The notes under the pieces are model-generated. The model did not search any database and was not told the DNA's origin. It saw only the letters and a program-made list of their open reading frames with translations. The translations under genes and the position numbers were made by a program. From Scolanthus callimorphus (Eukaryota > Cnidaria > Anthozoa > Actiniaria > Edwardsiidae), in the NCBI GenBank assembly GCA_033964015.1, contig CM066919.1, positions 16,657,646 to 16,721,645 of the forward strand: a stretch of DNA of 64,000 nt. Reading direction: 5' to 3'. Position 1 is the stretch's first letter, and each line of letters opens with the position of its first letter. This document shows, piece by piece, positions 1 through 12,900 of this stretch.

Positions 1-99
1 GGGGTCTAAGTCGTTTAATACAAGTTCGGCGAACTCTTTATGAATTGCATTCAATGTCAACAAAAGCTTTGATGTCAACTACATCAAGAGTCCATTACT

Positions 100-280
100 A
101 AGGGACGGACAATTAGAAACGTTTCTGACTCGCTTGAATTTTTTGTGAGCCCCAGCTATGCACGAAATTTTTTCAGCCATTTATGACTCTCCTGACGTTT
201 GTTTTAGCTCGATTTTTCTTCTTCTATTTTTTGTTTCCTTTTGCACCCCCCGCCATCGCTTTTCTAATGGTCCGTCCCTA
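100..280. mobile_element. Short inverted-repeat element (MITE)
   Basis: TAAGGGACGGAC at the left is mirrored by GTCCGTCCCTAA at the right, and the inverted match continues imperfectly inward (CAATTAGAAACG against CGCTTTTCTAATGG). There is no coding capacity. This is a non-autonomous DNA transposon by structure; the superfamily is not determined and no clear target-site duplication was seen. Confidence 0.5.
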
Positions 281-1151
281 AGCGCAATAATCTCCCATAC
301 AAGGTCTATCTCCATCAGAGAAAGAAGTGTCTATTTTTAGAAACACATTTCTCCATAAACTAAAACAGCGACTTGCAGTTAAACAATCACACATGGCACT
401 GCTATACGAAATATAAGCATCTCCAAGCCATACGAGGGAAATGGAACAAGAGCTGATGGTTCAATTTTTAGCCTTCGGTTAGCGGGAAGTAACCAAGCAA
501 CCAAATACAAGATAACAATGAAAATATGTTACTAAAAATACCCACTAATCTGACGTCGATGGAAACACTAGAAGATTCTAACTCTTAGCAATGGATTCAT
601 TGCCGCTATTTTATGTTTACAACTAAAGTTGTTTCGCGCTGGGTATTTTCAAGACGTTTGGGTGGGTTTGTGAATTTCTGTCGCGACGAAAACCCAGTCG
701 ACTGCACGAGGCGAAACAGATCAAGGATCTGATTGGTTTAGATGGTTTGACTGACGATGGTTTGTAGAAGCAAAATCAAACCAAGTTTTGAACATACACA
801 GGGCGAAACAACTGTTTTGACAATAACGTGAAAGATAAAAATAGCGGACAACATTCTTTCATGAACTGTTTTAAAGTTGAAACTCGTGAAGCTCTCAAAT
901 GTCCAATGCAAAATATACAGAGTCGAACAAAATACAAGAACACCGCGAGTGCATACTCAAAGTTCGTTAACGACATAAAAATGTGATCACGGGCGTACAA
1001 ACACCGCTCTTGTAGTTGTACATTGTACATATATTGTTCCAACAGAGTTGATGAGGTCTTGCTTTTTGAACTTGCCACTAATTGTTCGCAGCAATAAAAA
1101 GTTTCAATAGAAAGGCTAGTTTACAATTGCAGTTGTCGAGGCAAATGTTTT
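281..1151. other. Intergenic stretch, nothing recognised
   Basis: AT-rich sequence with only short open frames. None of the translations resembles a known protein and no tandem or inverted repeat was picked out by eye. Confidence 0.3.
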
Positions 1152-1438
1152 AGCGTGAGTTGCAATTCGCCTTTGTCACAGCGCCACCATTTTGTTTCCA
1201 GAATGATCCGGCAAAGCAGAAAAAGCAATTAGCCAATCATCTTTTTGGTTCTTAAACAAATAAGAGTACTTTTTGGTAGATTGAGAAACTTTTGTACCAT
1301 AAATCCCAGCATCAGGCTTCGCTCGCTTTTCAACATGAGTGAAACCCGCACGCTGCTTGACCTCGTTTCCATGCTGAATAAATCGGCTAAAAAATCCAAG
1401 ATGGCGTTTGTGTGACAAAGGCGAATTTCAAATCGCAT
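1152..1438. mobile_element. Inverted-repeat element (MITE)
   Basis: TTGCAATTCGCCTTTGTCACA near the left is matched in inverse orientation by TGTGACAAAGGCGAATTTCAA at the right. The inner match continues with GCGCCACCATTTTG against CAAGATGGCG. Next to the right end lies a short run of near-repeats around AAATCGCATGAGTGCGAG. No transposase is encoded. Confidence 0.5.
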
Positions 1439-1923
1439 GAGTGCGAGATCAAATCGCATGAATGCGAGATGCGATCTGTTACCAATGTGACCCTGCGTGA
1501 CAAAAATCGCCGAGATCGGTTACAATGTGAGAATTTCACGATCCAACTCAGATGACACAATACGAGATATGTAAACATGAGAACCGTCCGAATGTAGAAT
1601 GTCATGTATATACAGGCGGGTCAGGATTCTCCATGGTCCTGACACTAGACCCGCTTATCATGTTTGACAACAAGACGTTCACATGCAAGCTACCTCAACA
1701 GATATATGTCATAGTCACATCCGCCGCCATATGCACACCACATTCGTGTCGGCCACCGCCACGATATATTGGAGTGCGCTATCGCTGCAGACCTGGTTGA
1801 ACACTTTGGTTGACTCGTTAGGACACATAAGGATCTGAAAAAAATAAAACAGAATGACAAATTGAAACTTTGATGATTTTTTCACGCCAAACTATCGCCC
1901 CATGTAAAGGGATCCACATAAGT

Positions 1924-2290
1924 TTTGGATCCCGACTCATGGAACCCGGATCCCATGCTCTGGGTCCCGGATCCCACACCTCTTGATCCCATACTCTGGA
2001 TCCCGGATCCCACACCTCTGGATCCCACACTCTGGGTCCCGGATCCCACACTTCTGGATCCCACACTCTGGGTCCCGGTTCCCACACCTCTGGATCTTAC
2101 ACTCTGGATCCCGGATCCCACACCTCTGGATCCCACACCTCTTGATCCCACACTCTGGGTCCCGGATCCCACACCTCTGGATCCCACACTCTGGGTCCCG
2201 GATCCCACACCTGTGGATCCCACACTCTGGATCCCGGATCCCACACCTCTGGATCCCACACTCTGGGTCCCGGATCCCACACCTCTGGAT
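1924..2290. repeat. GGATCC minisatellite, left arm
   Basis: A tandem array built from words of 7, 14 and 15 bp: GGATCCC, GGATCCCACACTCT and GGATCCCACACCTCT, with GGGTCCC variants. It lies inside the left arm of the fold-back element. The long open frames across it on both strands are a by-product of a repeat that lacks stop codons; it is not a gene. Confidence 0.95.
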
Positions 2291-3559
2291 TGAATCCGTG
2301 ATCAAAACTGGCAATTCTACTATCGGCTTGTTTGCTCTTTCGATTTCCGATTTTCACCTGTTTATTTGAATTTCTAGTTTTTTTGTTATCTGAAATCGGA
2401 AAAATCTGGGACTTATTTTAAGGAAGAGATTTTCAGAAAAAAGGGATATTTTTGGGGAAAAAAAATCCGTGACCAAACCTGGCAATTCTCCTTTCGGCTT
2501 GCTTGCCCTTTCAATTTCCGATTTTCAACTGTGTATTTGAATTTCTAGTGTTTTTTGTTATCTGAGATCGGAAATATCTGGGACTTATTTTAAGGAAGAG
2601 ATTTTCAGGTTTTTCGAAATTCGGAAAAAGTGCCACTTTTTTCAGGTTTTTTCAAAAAGCTATCTCCAAAATTTCATTTTTTTCGATTTCCGAGATTCGG
2701 AAAATTACCCATACTATTTTCAGATTTTTTTCCAAGAAAATTTTAGAAAAAAGTTCAAGCTCTTTCCTTAAACGTGCAATCATTTTTGCCTATTTTTCCG
2801 ATTCCTCCGTAAATAGAAATTGATATGTCATGGCAGGTATGACATTCTATTCCAGGGTACCCAGTCTAACATAACAACCGCGGTATTTCTCCGTTATTCC
2901 TGTAACTATCGAGGCCTGGTGGTGGGGGCGCTCCAGCCTCTGATGACTGGTCCCCGGCAGGAGGGTAGGAGGGTCGGAGAACAGGAGAGATGGACGAGGT
3001 TGTACTTCCATCTCTCAACAGAGGCAACTCTGACCCCAGCTTGCTCAACAGGCACTATAATAGCAGGGATTGCCGAGTTTGCGAGGCCGGCGCGCGAAAC
3101 GCGTTTCAAATCAGTGACCACGTGAACACTTTTGTGCACCACGTGATGAGGTGTTTGGCTTGCTACCGCTTGTTTCTGAAGAGGCTCGAAGAGAAAATAA
3201 GAGGATCAGCATAAGCTCACTTTGTTCGGATTAACCTTGCATTATAGACTACTGACATGTCTCCCGACCGAGAAGCTGAGGTGACCTTGGAATAAAATGT
3301 CAATGCGTGTAGTCTACTGCAATTCGTTTTTAATACCTAAATTTTACATAGAAAAACGGATTTTCACCATTTCTCGTTTTACGTTTCTATAATAATTTTT
3401 GAAAACGGAATTTGATTCGTTGACTTGATATGGTTGATTTTGATATTTTTGCCGAAATTCAAAATTGGATTTTGGAATCTGAATTTGGTTTTTCGATTTT
3501 TTACGAGAAATTGGAAAATGGAATTGAAATTCAATTTTCAATAATTGTTCTTTAATGAG

Positions 3560-4190
3560 AAACGTTCATTGGTTTCATTTGATAGAAAAGAGTTGTAGCA
3601 GTTTTGTAGTGGTCTTCGTTTAGGTGCTTTTTGAAGAAAAAATACTCCTCACGGGGGAGGGGCATTCGCTAGCTAAAGCGGTTGGTGGCCATATGTTGAC
3701 CTGGTCTACGTTTGCTTGTTTCTCCAGTAGTAGATAAGAAGTTATGAGTCGATACAAGCGCAAGCTATTAAGTACCGGAAGGAACGATGTGCAAGAAGAA
3801 ACTAATTCGAACTCTAATATTTACTAATTATAACCCACATCTCTAATATTTATTAATTATAACGCACAGACCTGTTAATAAAAATCGTATATGGTGTAAG
3901 CTTGTATACAAACTGCCATAACGGGCATGGTTGTTATAGGTGCAGGGGCGTTGGCTGTGGTGGCCAAATACAACTTGAAACGTGCGAGCTGAGACAGCCT
4001 TCCTTCACAGCTATATATAGCCCTCCATTCCTAACTCTTAACATATATAATATTCTCCTCTTTAATCTCACTGACATTTGGGTTTATAGGCACTTGTGAG
4101 AGTAGTTAGGAAATACCACCCTCCCCCTCTGAGTAGTGTTCTTGCCCTTCGTAGCACCTACGGCGACCTCTACAAAACTGTTAGAATATA
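3560..4190. other. Unique centre of the fold-back element
   Basis: AT-rich sequence between the two inverted arms. It includes a short near-duplicate (CTCTAATATTTACTAATTATAAC and a copy about 40 bp later). No protein or RNA gene was recognised. Confidence 0.4.
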
Positions 4191-5036
4191 TTTGCTCGAA
4201 ATGAAACTGATTAACGTTTTTCATTAAAAAACAGTAATTGAAATTTGAATTTGAATTTCGTTTTCCTATTTCTGCAAAAAAATAAAAGACAAACTTTAGA
4301 TTTGAAAAATCTAATTTTTAATTTCGGGAAAAAAATCAAAATTCAAATTCCGTTTACAAAAATTATTATCGAAACGTTAAACGAAAAATGGTGAAAATCC
4401 GTTTTTCGATGTAAATTTCATGTATTAAAAACGAATTGCAGTAGACTACACGCATTAATGTCACGCAACTGCCACGACATGTATCAATTTCTATTTGCGG
4501 AGGAATCAGAAAAGTAGGCAAAAATGATTGCACGTTTAAGAAAAAAGCTTGGAAAAAAATCTGAAAAAAGTAGGGGTAATTTTCTGAATCTCGGAAATCG
4601 AAAAAATGAAATTTTGAAGATAGCTATTTGAAAAAACCCTGAAAAAAGTGGCACTTTTTTCCGATTTTCGGAAAACCTGAAAAAAGTCTGCCTTTTTTCA
4701 AAAACTATCCCTTTTTTCTGAAAATCTCTTCCTTAAAATAAGTCCCAGATATTTCCGATTTCAGATAACTAAAACACTAAAAAATTCAAATAAACAAGCG
4801 AAAATCGGAAATTGAAAGGGCAAAAAAGCCGAAAGAAGAATTGCCAGTTTTGGTCACGGATTTTTTTTCCAAAAAAATATCCCTTTTTTCTGAAAATCTC
4901 TTCCTTAAAATAAGTCCCAGATATTTCTGATTTCAGATAACAAAAACACCAGAATTTCAAGTAAACAGGTGAAAATCGGAAATCGAAAGGGCAAACAAGC
5001 CGAAAGCAGAATTGCCAGTTTTGATCACGGATTCGA

Positions 5037-5832
5037 TCCCACACTCTGGGTCCCGGATCCCACACCTCTGGATCTTACACTCTGGATCCCGGATCCCACA
5101 CCTCTGGATCCCGCACTCTGGATCCCGGATCCCACACCTCTGGATCCCACACTCTGGATCCCGGATCCCACACCTCTGGATCCCACACTCTGGATCCCGG
5201 ATCCCACACCTCTGGATCCCACACTCTGGATCCCGGATCCCACACCTCTGGATCCCACACTCTGGATCCCGGATCCCACACCTCTGGATCCCACACCTCT
5301 GGATCCCACACTCTGGATCCCGGATCCCACACTCTGGATCCCGGATCCCACACTCTGGATCCCACACTCTGGATCCCGGATCCCACACCTCTGGATCCCA
5401 CACCTCTGGATCCCACACTCTGGATCCCGGATCCCACACTCTGGATCCCGGATCCCACACTCCGGATCCCACACTCTGGATCCCGGATCCCACACTCTGG
5501 ATCCCGGATCCCACACTCCGGATCCCACACTCTGGATCCCGGATCCCACACTCTGGATCCCACACTCTGGATCCCGGATCCCACACTCCGGATCCCACAC
5601 TCTGGATCCCGGATCCCACACTCCGGATCCCACACTCTGGATCCCGGATCCCACACTCTGGATCCCGGATCCCACACTCCGGATCCCACACTCTGGATCC
5701 CGGATCCCACACTCTGGATCCCACACTCTGGATCCCGGATCCCACACTCCGGATCCCACACTCTGGATCCCGGATCCCACACTCCGGATCCCACACTCTG
5801 GATCCCGGATCCCACACTCTGGATCCGGATCC
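5037..5832. repeat. GGATCC minisatellite, right arm
   Basis: About 0.8 kb of the same 7/14/15-bp words as the left array, in inverse arm context but more than twice as long and more homogeneous, with an extra variant GGATCCCACACTCC that appears only in the outer half. Overlapping frames of 246-334 codons run through it on both strands and reflect the repeat only. Every word contains the palindrome GGATCC. Confidence 0.97.
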
Positions 5833-5867
5833 AATACTCTCGATCTCCGAGATCCCCTTACATAGGG

Positions 5868-6552
5868 TGAAAACTAATCGTTCTTTCGGGAACTCACAAC
5901 AGACGGAACTCGTCTTCGCTTGATTAATCACCAAACAAGTGGCAGTTTTTCCCTGTGGCATTCAAAATGTCTGAGCAACAAGCAAACTCGAAGATTTTGA
6001 ATCAATTCTTAAGCTTTTTCTGATGGAAATATCAAACACATTACCCTATTTCAAGCAACGTTGCTCCTGAAACCACGTATCATGAACCATGTTTCATACT
6101 GTACCAATGATAATTCTTGCCCAAAACGAAGCAGTTCATGTCGAATTGTGTCTAAAACAAACTGCCATTGGATGGTTTTAGCTTAGTTTGGTCTGCCAAT
6201 TTCGAAGGAAAGCTACGATAAATATGATGCATTATTATGCATGAAGTCATGGTTTTACGTTTTATGGAGCAACGTTAATTGAAATAGGTGTATATTATGA
6301 GGCAACATATTCCTGCAATCGGGGTATTTTCCATGCTCTATGTCAAAGAAACATGCATTGCTTCGCCGCCATTTTCGATACCAAAAATGCTTTATGTTTT
6401 GCCATTTAACCGCATTTTAATAATATTTCACCGTACAAACACGAGAAAAACTCCTAATAGTAGAATTCCTTTGCTTTAATTCAGAGTTTCTGATGCAATT
6501 TTACATGTAAATTATTTAAACCAAGAAAAAGCAACGCATCATGTGCAGGGTG
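5868..6552. other. Intergenic stretch, nothing recognised
   Basis: AT-rich DNA between the fold-back element and the next transposon. The missing last exon or exons of LRWD1 could lie here or before position 1, but no convincing C-terminal WD40 sequence was found. Confidence 0.3.
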
Positions 6553-6891
6553 CAGGGGCGTAGCCAGAAGGGGGGGTGGGGGGGGGGGGGCACAGGCCCC
6601 CCCTCCTTCTCGGGAGATTTCCCATACATTGAAAGCACAAAAAACTATTGCAAAATTTGTACATTAGTGCTTCCTCCTCCGGAAAGACACTATAATTACA
6701 TAGTAATAATTATATCTCTTTTTAAATAAGTTTTATTTGGAATACCAATCCATGTACTTTTGTATACGATGCCAAATAAAAAATATCTGTCTGTCTGTCT
6801 GTCATTGACTGTATTTGCTATAGGAAATTTAAAATTTTCGTCCCATGTTTTCACTATCCGCCCCCCAACCAAAATTCCTGGCTACGCCCTG
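6553..6891. mobile_element. hAT-like MITE
   Basis: The ends read CAGGGGCGTAGCCAG and CTGGCTACGCCCTG, the CAGGG...CCCTG termini typical of hAT elements. The flanks share GGGTG, part of a possible 8-bp duplication that is no longer perfect. It contains poly-G/poly-C tracts and a (TCTG)n stretch near 6790 and encodes no protein. The right end stops about 20 bp from the last recognised LRWD1 exon. Confidence 0.6.
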
Positions 6892-6911
6892 GGGTGAGTC
6901 CTGCTGCATAC

Positions 6912-9900
6912 CTGAGTCTGTTCCATGACCTCGTATTGTCGCGTTTCTCGGTGTCTGGTGTATATCTCATGATATCATATAACCATACACAACCCTCGTT
7001 ATCACCTGCCACTAGTACTTGACATGCTGAAAAAAAGCACCACAACACAAAGTGAGACAGTTTAAAACACCTTGTCTTAACGGGCATGACATTAACTCTT
7101 TTCGGTGTCATTGGCTTCTTAATAAAACATTCTAGTCGCCAAATAGTGAAGTTTTAGTCGCCAAAATAGAAATCTGGCAGCCAACTTAAAAAAAATATAC
7201 TACTCTTTCTAACTTTTCTTCGCTAGTAATTGGCGACTAATTGAAAAATTTAGTCGCCAAAATGCAAAGATTTAGTCGCCACATTAACGTGAATCTGAGC
7301 TGAACTCAGAAAGTTAGGTCGCCATTTGACGACTAGCTCTAAAATTTTGGTCGCCATGCCCCAAAAATTCCGTCGCCATGCTCGCAGTGTCGAGCCCTGC
7401 AGCTGATTTCTGGATTTCAGAACGATTTTGTTCGGGCATATATAATCTGTGCGTCCCTAGAACTCCCTCTCCCCCCCCCCCCCCCCCAAAAAAAAGACTT
7501 ACTTGGCGCGTAGCTGAATTTCAAAAAAGGAAGGTTCGTTTTTCTCCATGGGACCTTTAATGTGAGGGTGAAGTCGTTCTAGGAAAACAAACAAACAAGT
7601 AAGGAAGTATAGAGCGAACAGTAAAACCAAATACACCTAGCCAATCATGAACGAGAGAAAAAAACAAGGTGCTGCTGGCCTCGCGCACGATGTTGCGCAC
7701 GCAAGCGTAACAAAAATTCTAACGCTAGGTTTGGTACTATTTCTCTGCAACCACTAGCGTTTTCTTTGTATAATTTCCAGAAATAATATTCAACTGATGT
7801 GCATTCCAAAAAATATATATGAGCTCAAATAATTATGATGAAGTATCATTTTAGGCCAATTCATTAAATGTGTTCTGAAAAAGGCTGTATTTTTGGACCT
7901 AATTTTCTACAAGCACTTTTTTAAATATTCGATTTGTGAAAAATGCGTTGTTCTTTGACTGGAAGCAATTGCAAAAGTGAAATGCACTTGAAATTTACTT
8001 TCAACCTGTGCAGATTTAATTGAGAAAGGATAAATGGTGAGAAAGAAAATAATTCAAGAGTAGCGTTAGAATTTTTTCACCACGAAAAAACATTAAAACA
8101 GCCAATTTTTTTACGCCTTTTCGCGCATATTTTTGCCTTTTGTTGCTAATTCGCGCATTTTGTTGCCCACCAAAACGCGCCAATTTTTGCCCTGTTCTTT
8201 TTTGCCTGTTTTTCTTTTTGCCTATTTTTGCCCTGCGCGTTTTTGCCTAATTTTGCCCAAGCACGCCCTTTCTGCCTTTTTGCCAATTATTTTCTCTGAA
8301 GGATTTTTTTATCGTGTCGAACAGACGACGGGCTATCGAAATAACTAAATCGAAGGCCTCGACACTGAGAAAAGGATCTGAAGCGATTGATCATTTATGC
8401 TCTCATTAATGTTAATGCGACATCATCTAATCATTGTCCAACGTCTTCTCAATGCAGTCCACCTTACCAAGTATTCTTGCTACGTTTTCTTCGAGCTTCT
8501 TAAATCTTTTTTAAGGTTAAAACTGCTTCTAAAATATGGAATTCTCGGTTTCACGGAGAAGCTCTACATAATTTAAACGACCATTGCCGATTTTCTTCAT
8601 CAAGGTCACCTCGTCGATTTACAAAACTGCGTATTGCAATCCGTGTGTGCACGACATTTTTGCCCATTTTTGCGCAATTTTGCCATTTACGCCCAATTTT
8701 GCCTTTTTTGCCTAGAACGATTTTTTGTGAAATACCGTAAATTCTCGAATTAACGATGCACTTGACTGTTCTTTTCGTCACTTGCCTCAGATCAGGATGT
8801 TTTTTTATTAATTTGTTTTGTTAAGTTTGGAAATGTCCTTCCTTGTCTGATCATATCTCCAAATTACAGATAACATTTTTGCCTCTCCGTCTGGTTTTAT
8901 CCTTTTTTGCCTTTTTTGCCTTTTTTTTGCCCAACTACCAGATGATTTGATGGTTTGTTTATGTAGTTAGTATGAAAAAACTAACTTGAAAGGAAAGGCT
9001 TATCCAAGCACAAGAAAAGGAAAAAATTACAACAAAGACAACAGGTTAAAAAACACTAAGAGGAAATTAAGAGCTCGGGGACTGCATTTAATAATAGAAT
9101 GAGCAAAAAACGCGCACTGGAAAAGTTAATTTCACTGAAACAATTGTACAACAGTAAACAGGGTAAATCGATTTGACAAGACATTGACATTATGACCTAC
9201 CTGAAATAAGTTTCTTGAGAAGACGGTGAAGTCGAAGGCTGCACTTTCTAAGTTTCTTTCTACTTAAGTTTCTTCTCGACGACAGTTCGACTCTCGGCAA
9301 AAAAGGGCAAAAAAGGCAAAAACGAGGCAAAAAAGGCAAAAAAGTAACAAGGCAAAAAATGCGCGATTAGGCGAAAATGATTTCGAACGATGCGCGAAAA
9401 GGCAAAAAAAAAGGCAACAAATATCACGCAAAAAAAAGGCAAAAAACAAGGCAAAAAAGGCAAAATAGGCAAAAAATCAAGAGAACACAATTCGAGGATC
9501 AATGTTACGCTTCATTTTCAAAATTTTTATATAGGTGCGTTACAAAAACACAAATTACACAAACTTCCCAGTTCATTTCACACATCGAGCGTAATATATT
9601 TCCAAAATACGATGTTTTGACAGCATTTCAAGCTATTTTTAAATAGACAACATTGCTGTTTTCTTAAATTAGAGCAATTCTAAAACAAAAATAGTAGTGA
9701 TTTTGTAGTAGATGTAGCCGTGCGCAACATCGTGCGCGAGGCCTGCTGAATGTCAGCCAATAAAAACACTACACGCGGTAAGCACACGACAAGTTTCTTT
9801 GTAAACCAAACCAAGCCAAGTAAAAACACTATCACGCGGTAAGCACGTGACAAGTTTCTTTGTAAACCAAACCAAGCCAAAGCAGAAACACTATCACGCG

Positions 9901-12900
9901 GTGAGCACGTGACAAGTTTCTTTGTAAGTCAAACCAAGTGAAAACACTATCACGCGGTGAGCACGTGACAAGTTTCTTTGTAAACCAAACCAAGTGAAAA
10001 CACTATCACGCAGTGAGCACGGGATGATTAAATACCGTTAAGTTTAAAATTGATTGGTTTACAGAAATAAGGGACCAATGAAAAGCAAAGTACACGCAGC
10101 ATACTTTTTAGACTCGTCTGACATGCGCTCTATAAGATTCACGTGGCCAAAAAGCAGGAGCACCGAATAAGTTGCACTCTTACCTTGAACATGGAACTCT
10201 CTGAATACCAGACACAAATGGTGCCCTCCTCTATCCTCTTAGTCGCTGAAAAAGGTCATGTCATGATATCAAGTCAGAAAACTGTCTCAGGTAACATGCT
10301 GACAGGCCTTACAAGGAGAATTGTATTATGAAATAAAGGCTATCCGTTCTTGAGCGGCATAAGACACGCTTATCTTTGCTGAAGTAGTGCTTCGACATTA
10401 TTTCAATTCGACGAAAGTGGCTCAGAAATGAGATCAAGATTTTGAGCACCGGAGATCACTTGCAGATAGCGTTCTGTAAACTTACCTACAAGGTTGTCTG
10501 ACAAGCACTGTACACAGTCAAGTGGGAGGGACTTCTTGCCACTAAATTCCAAACGACCAAATGGACTCCTGCAAAAGTTAGTGCGAGTTTGTTCACTGTT
10601 TTTTGCAGTGCAGTTCTGAAGCATATACGATCATAAAATATTCAAGCAAATCATGGGCTCCTGAGCAAATATAATGATGTAGCAAAGTGGTCTGCATCCT
10701 AGCCTGCTCGCAGGCTCACTCTTTTAGTATTGGCATGTAGGACGATGATAACGGGTTGCCTGTGGCAAGCGATGTCATTTATATGGGGTTCCTGTGACAA
10801 ACGGAAAGGCCTCGATTTGCATAGACTCGAATCTGGATAACAAACAAGCGCACGCGCGACCCTGCGTCACAGGAAAGCTACATATGTAAACAATTAACCG
10901 GCAATAATGAAAATTATATAATGTGTGGTTCCAGAAAATATCCATACCCCCTCCACGGAAGGGTGTTGGAAAGTGACCCCCCCCCACCCCTCTGGAATTT
11001 CCAAGGAAAAATACAGTATTTGTATGGAAATGATCAGGTAAATCGACCCCCACCCACCCCTCCGGAATTTCCAATGCCCTTCCGTAAAGGGGGGGGGGGG
11101 GGGGGGGGGGGGTGGTATGGATAATTTCTGGAACCACACAATTATGAACAATAATTATAATTAAATAATGAAATTCATTATTCGTTCTGATGTACCTGGG
11201 CTTGTCGGCTGCTATGTCTTTATCTGGTATTCTCCACACATAACAGCCATCATCACTGGCGCCTACTAGAACCTCCCCGTGTGGAGGGATGCTAAACGAG
11301 CGTACTATAGTCCGACATTTCAGTGTTGAGAGTAACCTGAGGTCACAAAAGAGAAGCACAGTAAGTACAATCTAAGAATCTCGAAGGCCCTCTCTGAGTT
11401 TCTGTATGGGGTTGCTGTGGAATTCTGAATATATAAGAAAGCTCTCCATTTGCAAAGACGAGCGCGCTTGGGGACCACAGGAAACCCACATAAACAAAGA
11501 GAACCTGCAGGCCGGGTAACTACAATGTGGTTACTCTTTGACTTTGTTAGGTTAGTGGAAGTTGAAGGAGGAGCTTTGCTTTAATTTCATCTCGACTACA
11601 TGTGCATATACGGCAGAGGGTAAACCAACCCGCACTGCAGCTTCTTTATCTCAAAAGAACAAAACAACACAGTTTTTTGCTGCTCTTTTAGGGGTAGAAA
11701 CGTTGAGAAGATATAGTAGCATCACGCTTGGAGGTACACAACAAATGATATTCAACCATTATGGCTAAATGAGATTAATACCCAACGTCTTCTTGAGAGA
11801 AAAGAATTTACATCAGACAGTGCAACCGTACTCTAAGTGAAATGAATTTTTACTAAAGAAAGAAAAGTTGTCAAGACTGATTCTCCTAAAAAGGGTCTGA
11901 TACTTGTCTTACTGCCAACAGCAGCATATGAACTATGGCCTCTCTCAATGTTATATAAGTTACATGGAAAATTGTCAAACAAATGCCGTCCCCTTACCAA
12001 AAAAGAGACTCCGCCTCCCTTAAAGAGTCTGTGTCAGCCGCCATTTTGACAGCATAGCAACATACCAAGTAGGAGAAAGCATTCCATCGGCCGATTTAGA
12101 GAATATAGAGCAATTTTCTCGATTGAATTTGGTAAATCAAATCGTAAACTTTGTTTTTAGATGTTGATTTAGAGATTTCTACACGTAACTCGTCTTCTAA
12201 TATCGATCGAAAACAATAACAAAGGAGTGGCTGACACAGGCTCTTTAAACCAATGAACAATACTCACTTTGACTTCTTCCCAAAATCAGGTCCCTTGGGT
12301 AGCCCGACATCCCATAATGTGACAGTATCATCTGCTGCGCATATGAGCCATGACGAGTACACAGGATGAAACATCAGCGATTCTAAAACACCCTTTAATC
12401 CAAATATCTCCTCACAGCATACAAGCTGTGTTGGCTCTATGAGTTTAATTGCCATTTGGGCTCCTCCTGCTGCTAGTAATTTGCTTTCCGCTTGTTGCCG
12501 TTAATGTCCATGGTAACAGTTGTCCAGGCAATGCAATAAAATATTTCCCCTGGTTGTTTGTACTTCTTTAGGACCTGCCCAGTGCTGCAGTCGATAAAAC
12601 ACACAGAGTCCCCACCGCATGTTGCACACATACTTGTTGTCTTGCCTGAAAATAATGACGAGAAACTGATAATATTTTTAAAAGATGCTTCAATAAGATC
12701 TGCAATTGATCAGTTACACCTTACTCGAAACTAACGACCGGTAAGCGCAGTGATAGAGCGCCGGGCTGTTGCGGTTGGGAGTCCTTTTTGAAATAATCAA
12801 GGAGAAGGTGCTGCCTTTGTGCTGACATCTGCAAATGGTTAGACCTTCGCATCTTCTCGGATACGTCTCTCACATGCACTACATTAACCTGAACCAGAGG

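Larger units (their letters stand above)
1898..5867. mobile_element. Large fold-back element with minisatellite arms
   Basis: Two arms of about 1.7 kb, 1898 to ~3560 and ~4190 to 5867, are inverted copies of each other around a ~600-bp unique centre. Outer ends read CCCCATGTAAAGGGATC on the left and GATCCCCTTACATAGGG on the right. Inside each end sits a GGATCC minisatellite, then shared AT-rich sequence: the stretch with TGATCAAAACTGGCAATTCT at 2301 returns inverted near 5028, and ACGGATTTTCACCATTTCTC at 3356 returns inverted near 4400. No transposase frame is present, so the element is non-autonomous. AAACTATCG abuts the left end and AAACTAATCG lies close to the right end, an imperfect duplication at best. 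It resembles fold-back elements in architecture; family assignment is open. Confidence 0.75.

Noticed and set aside
1882..2369. Six overlapping open frames of 86-132 codons on both strands
   Set aside because: They run through the GGATCC minisatellite; a repeat without stop codons stays open in several frames at once.
4957..5961. Open frames of 246-334 codons with DPTLWIPDP-like repeats
   Set aside because: Same minisatellite effect in the right arm; no start context, no splice signals and no homology outside the array.
10775..11359. 194-codon minus-strand frame taken whole as a protein
   Set aside because: Only 11336-11196 is an LRWD1 exon; the rest reads through an intron and a poly-G MITE.
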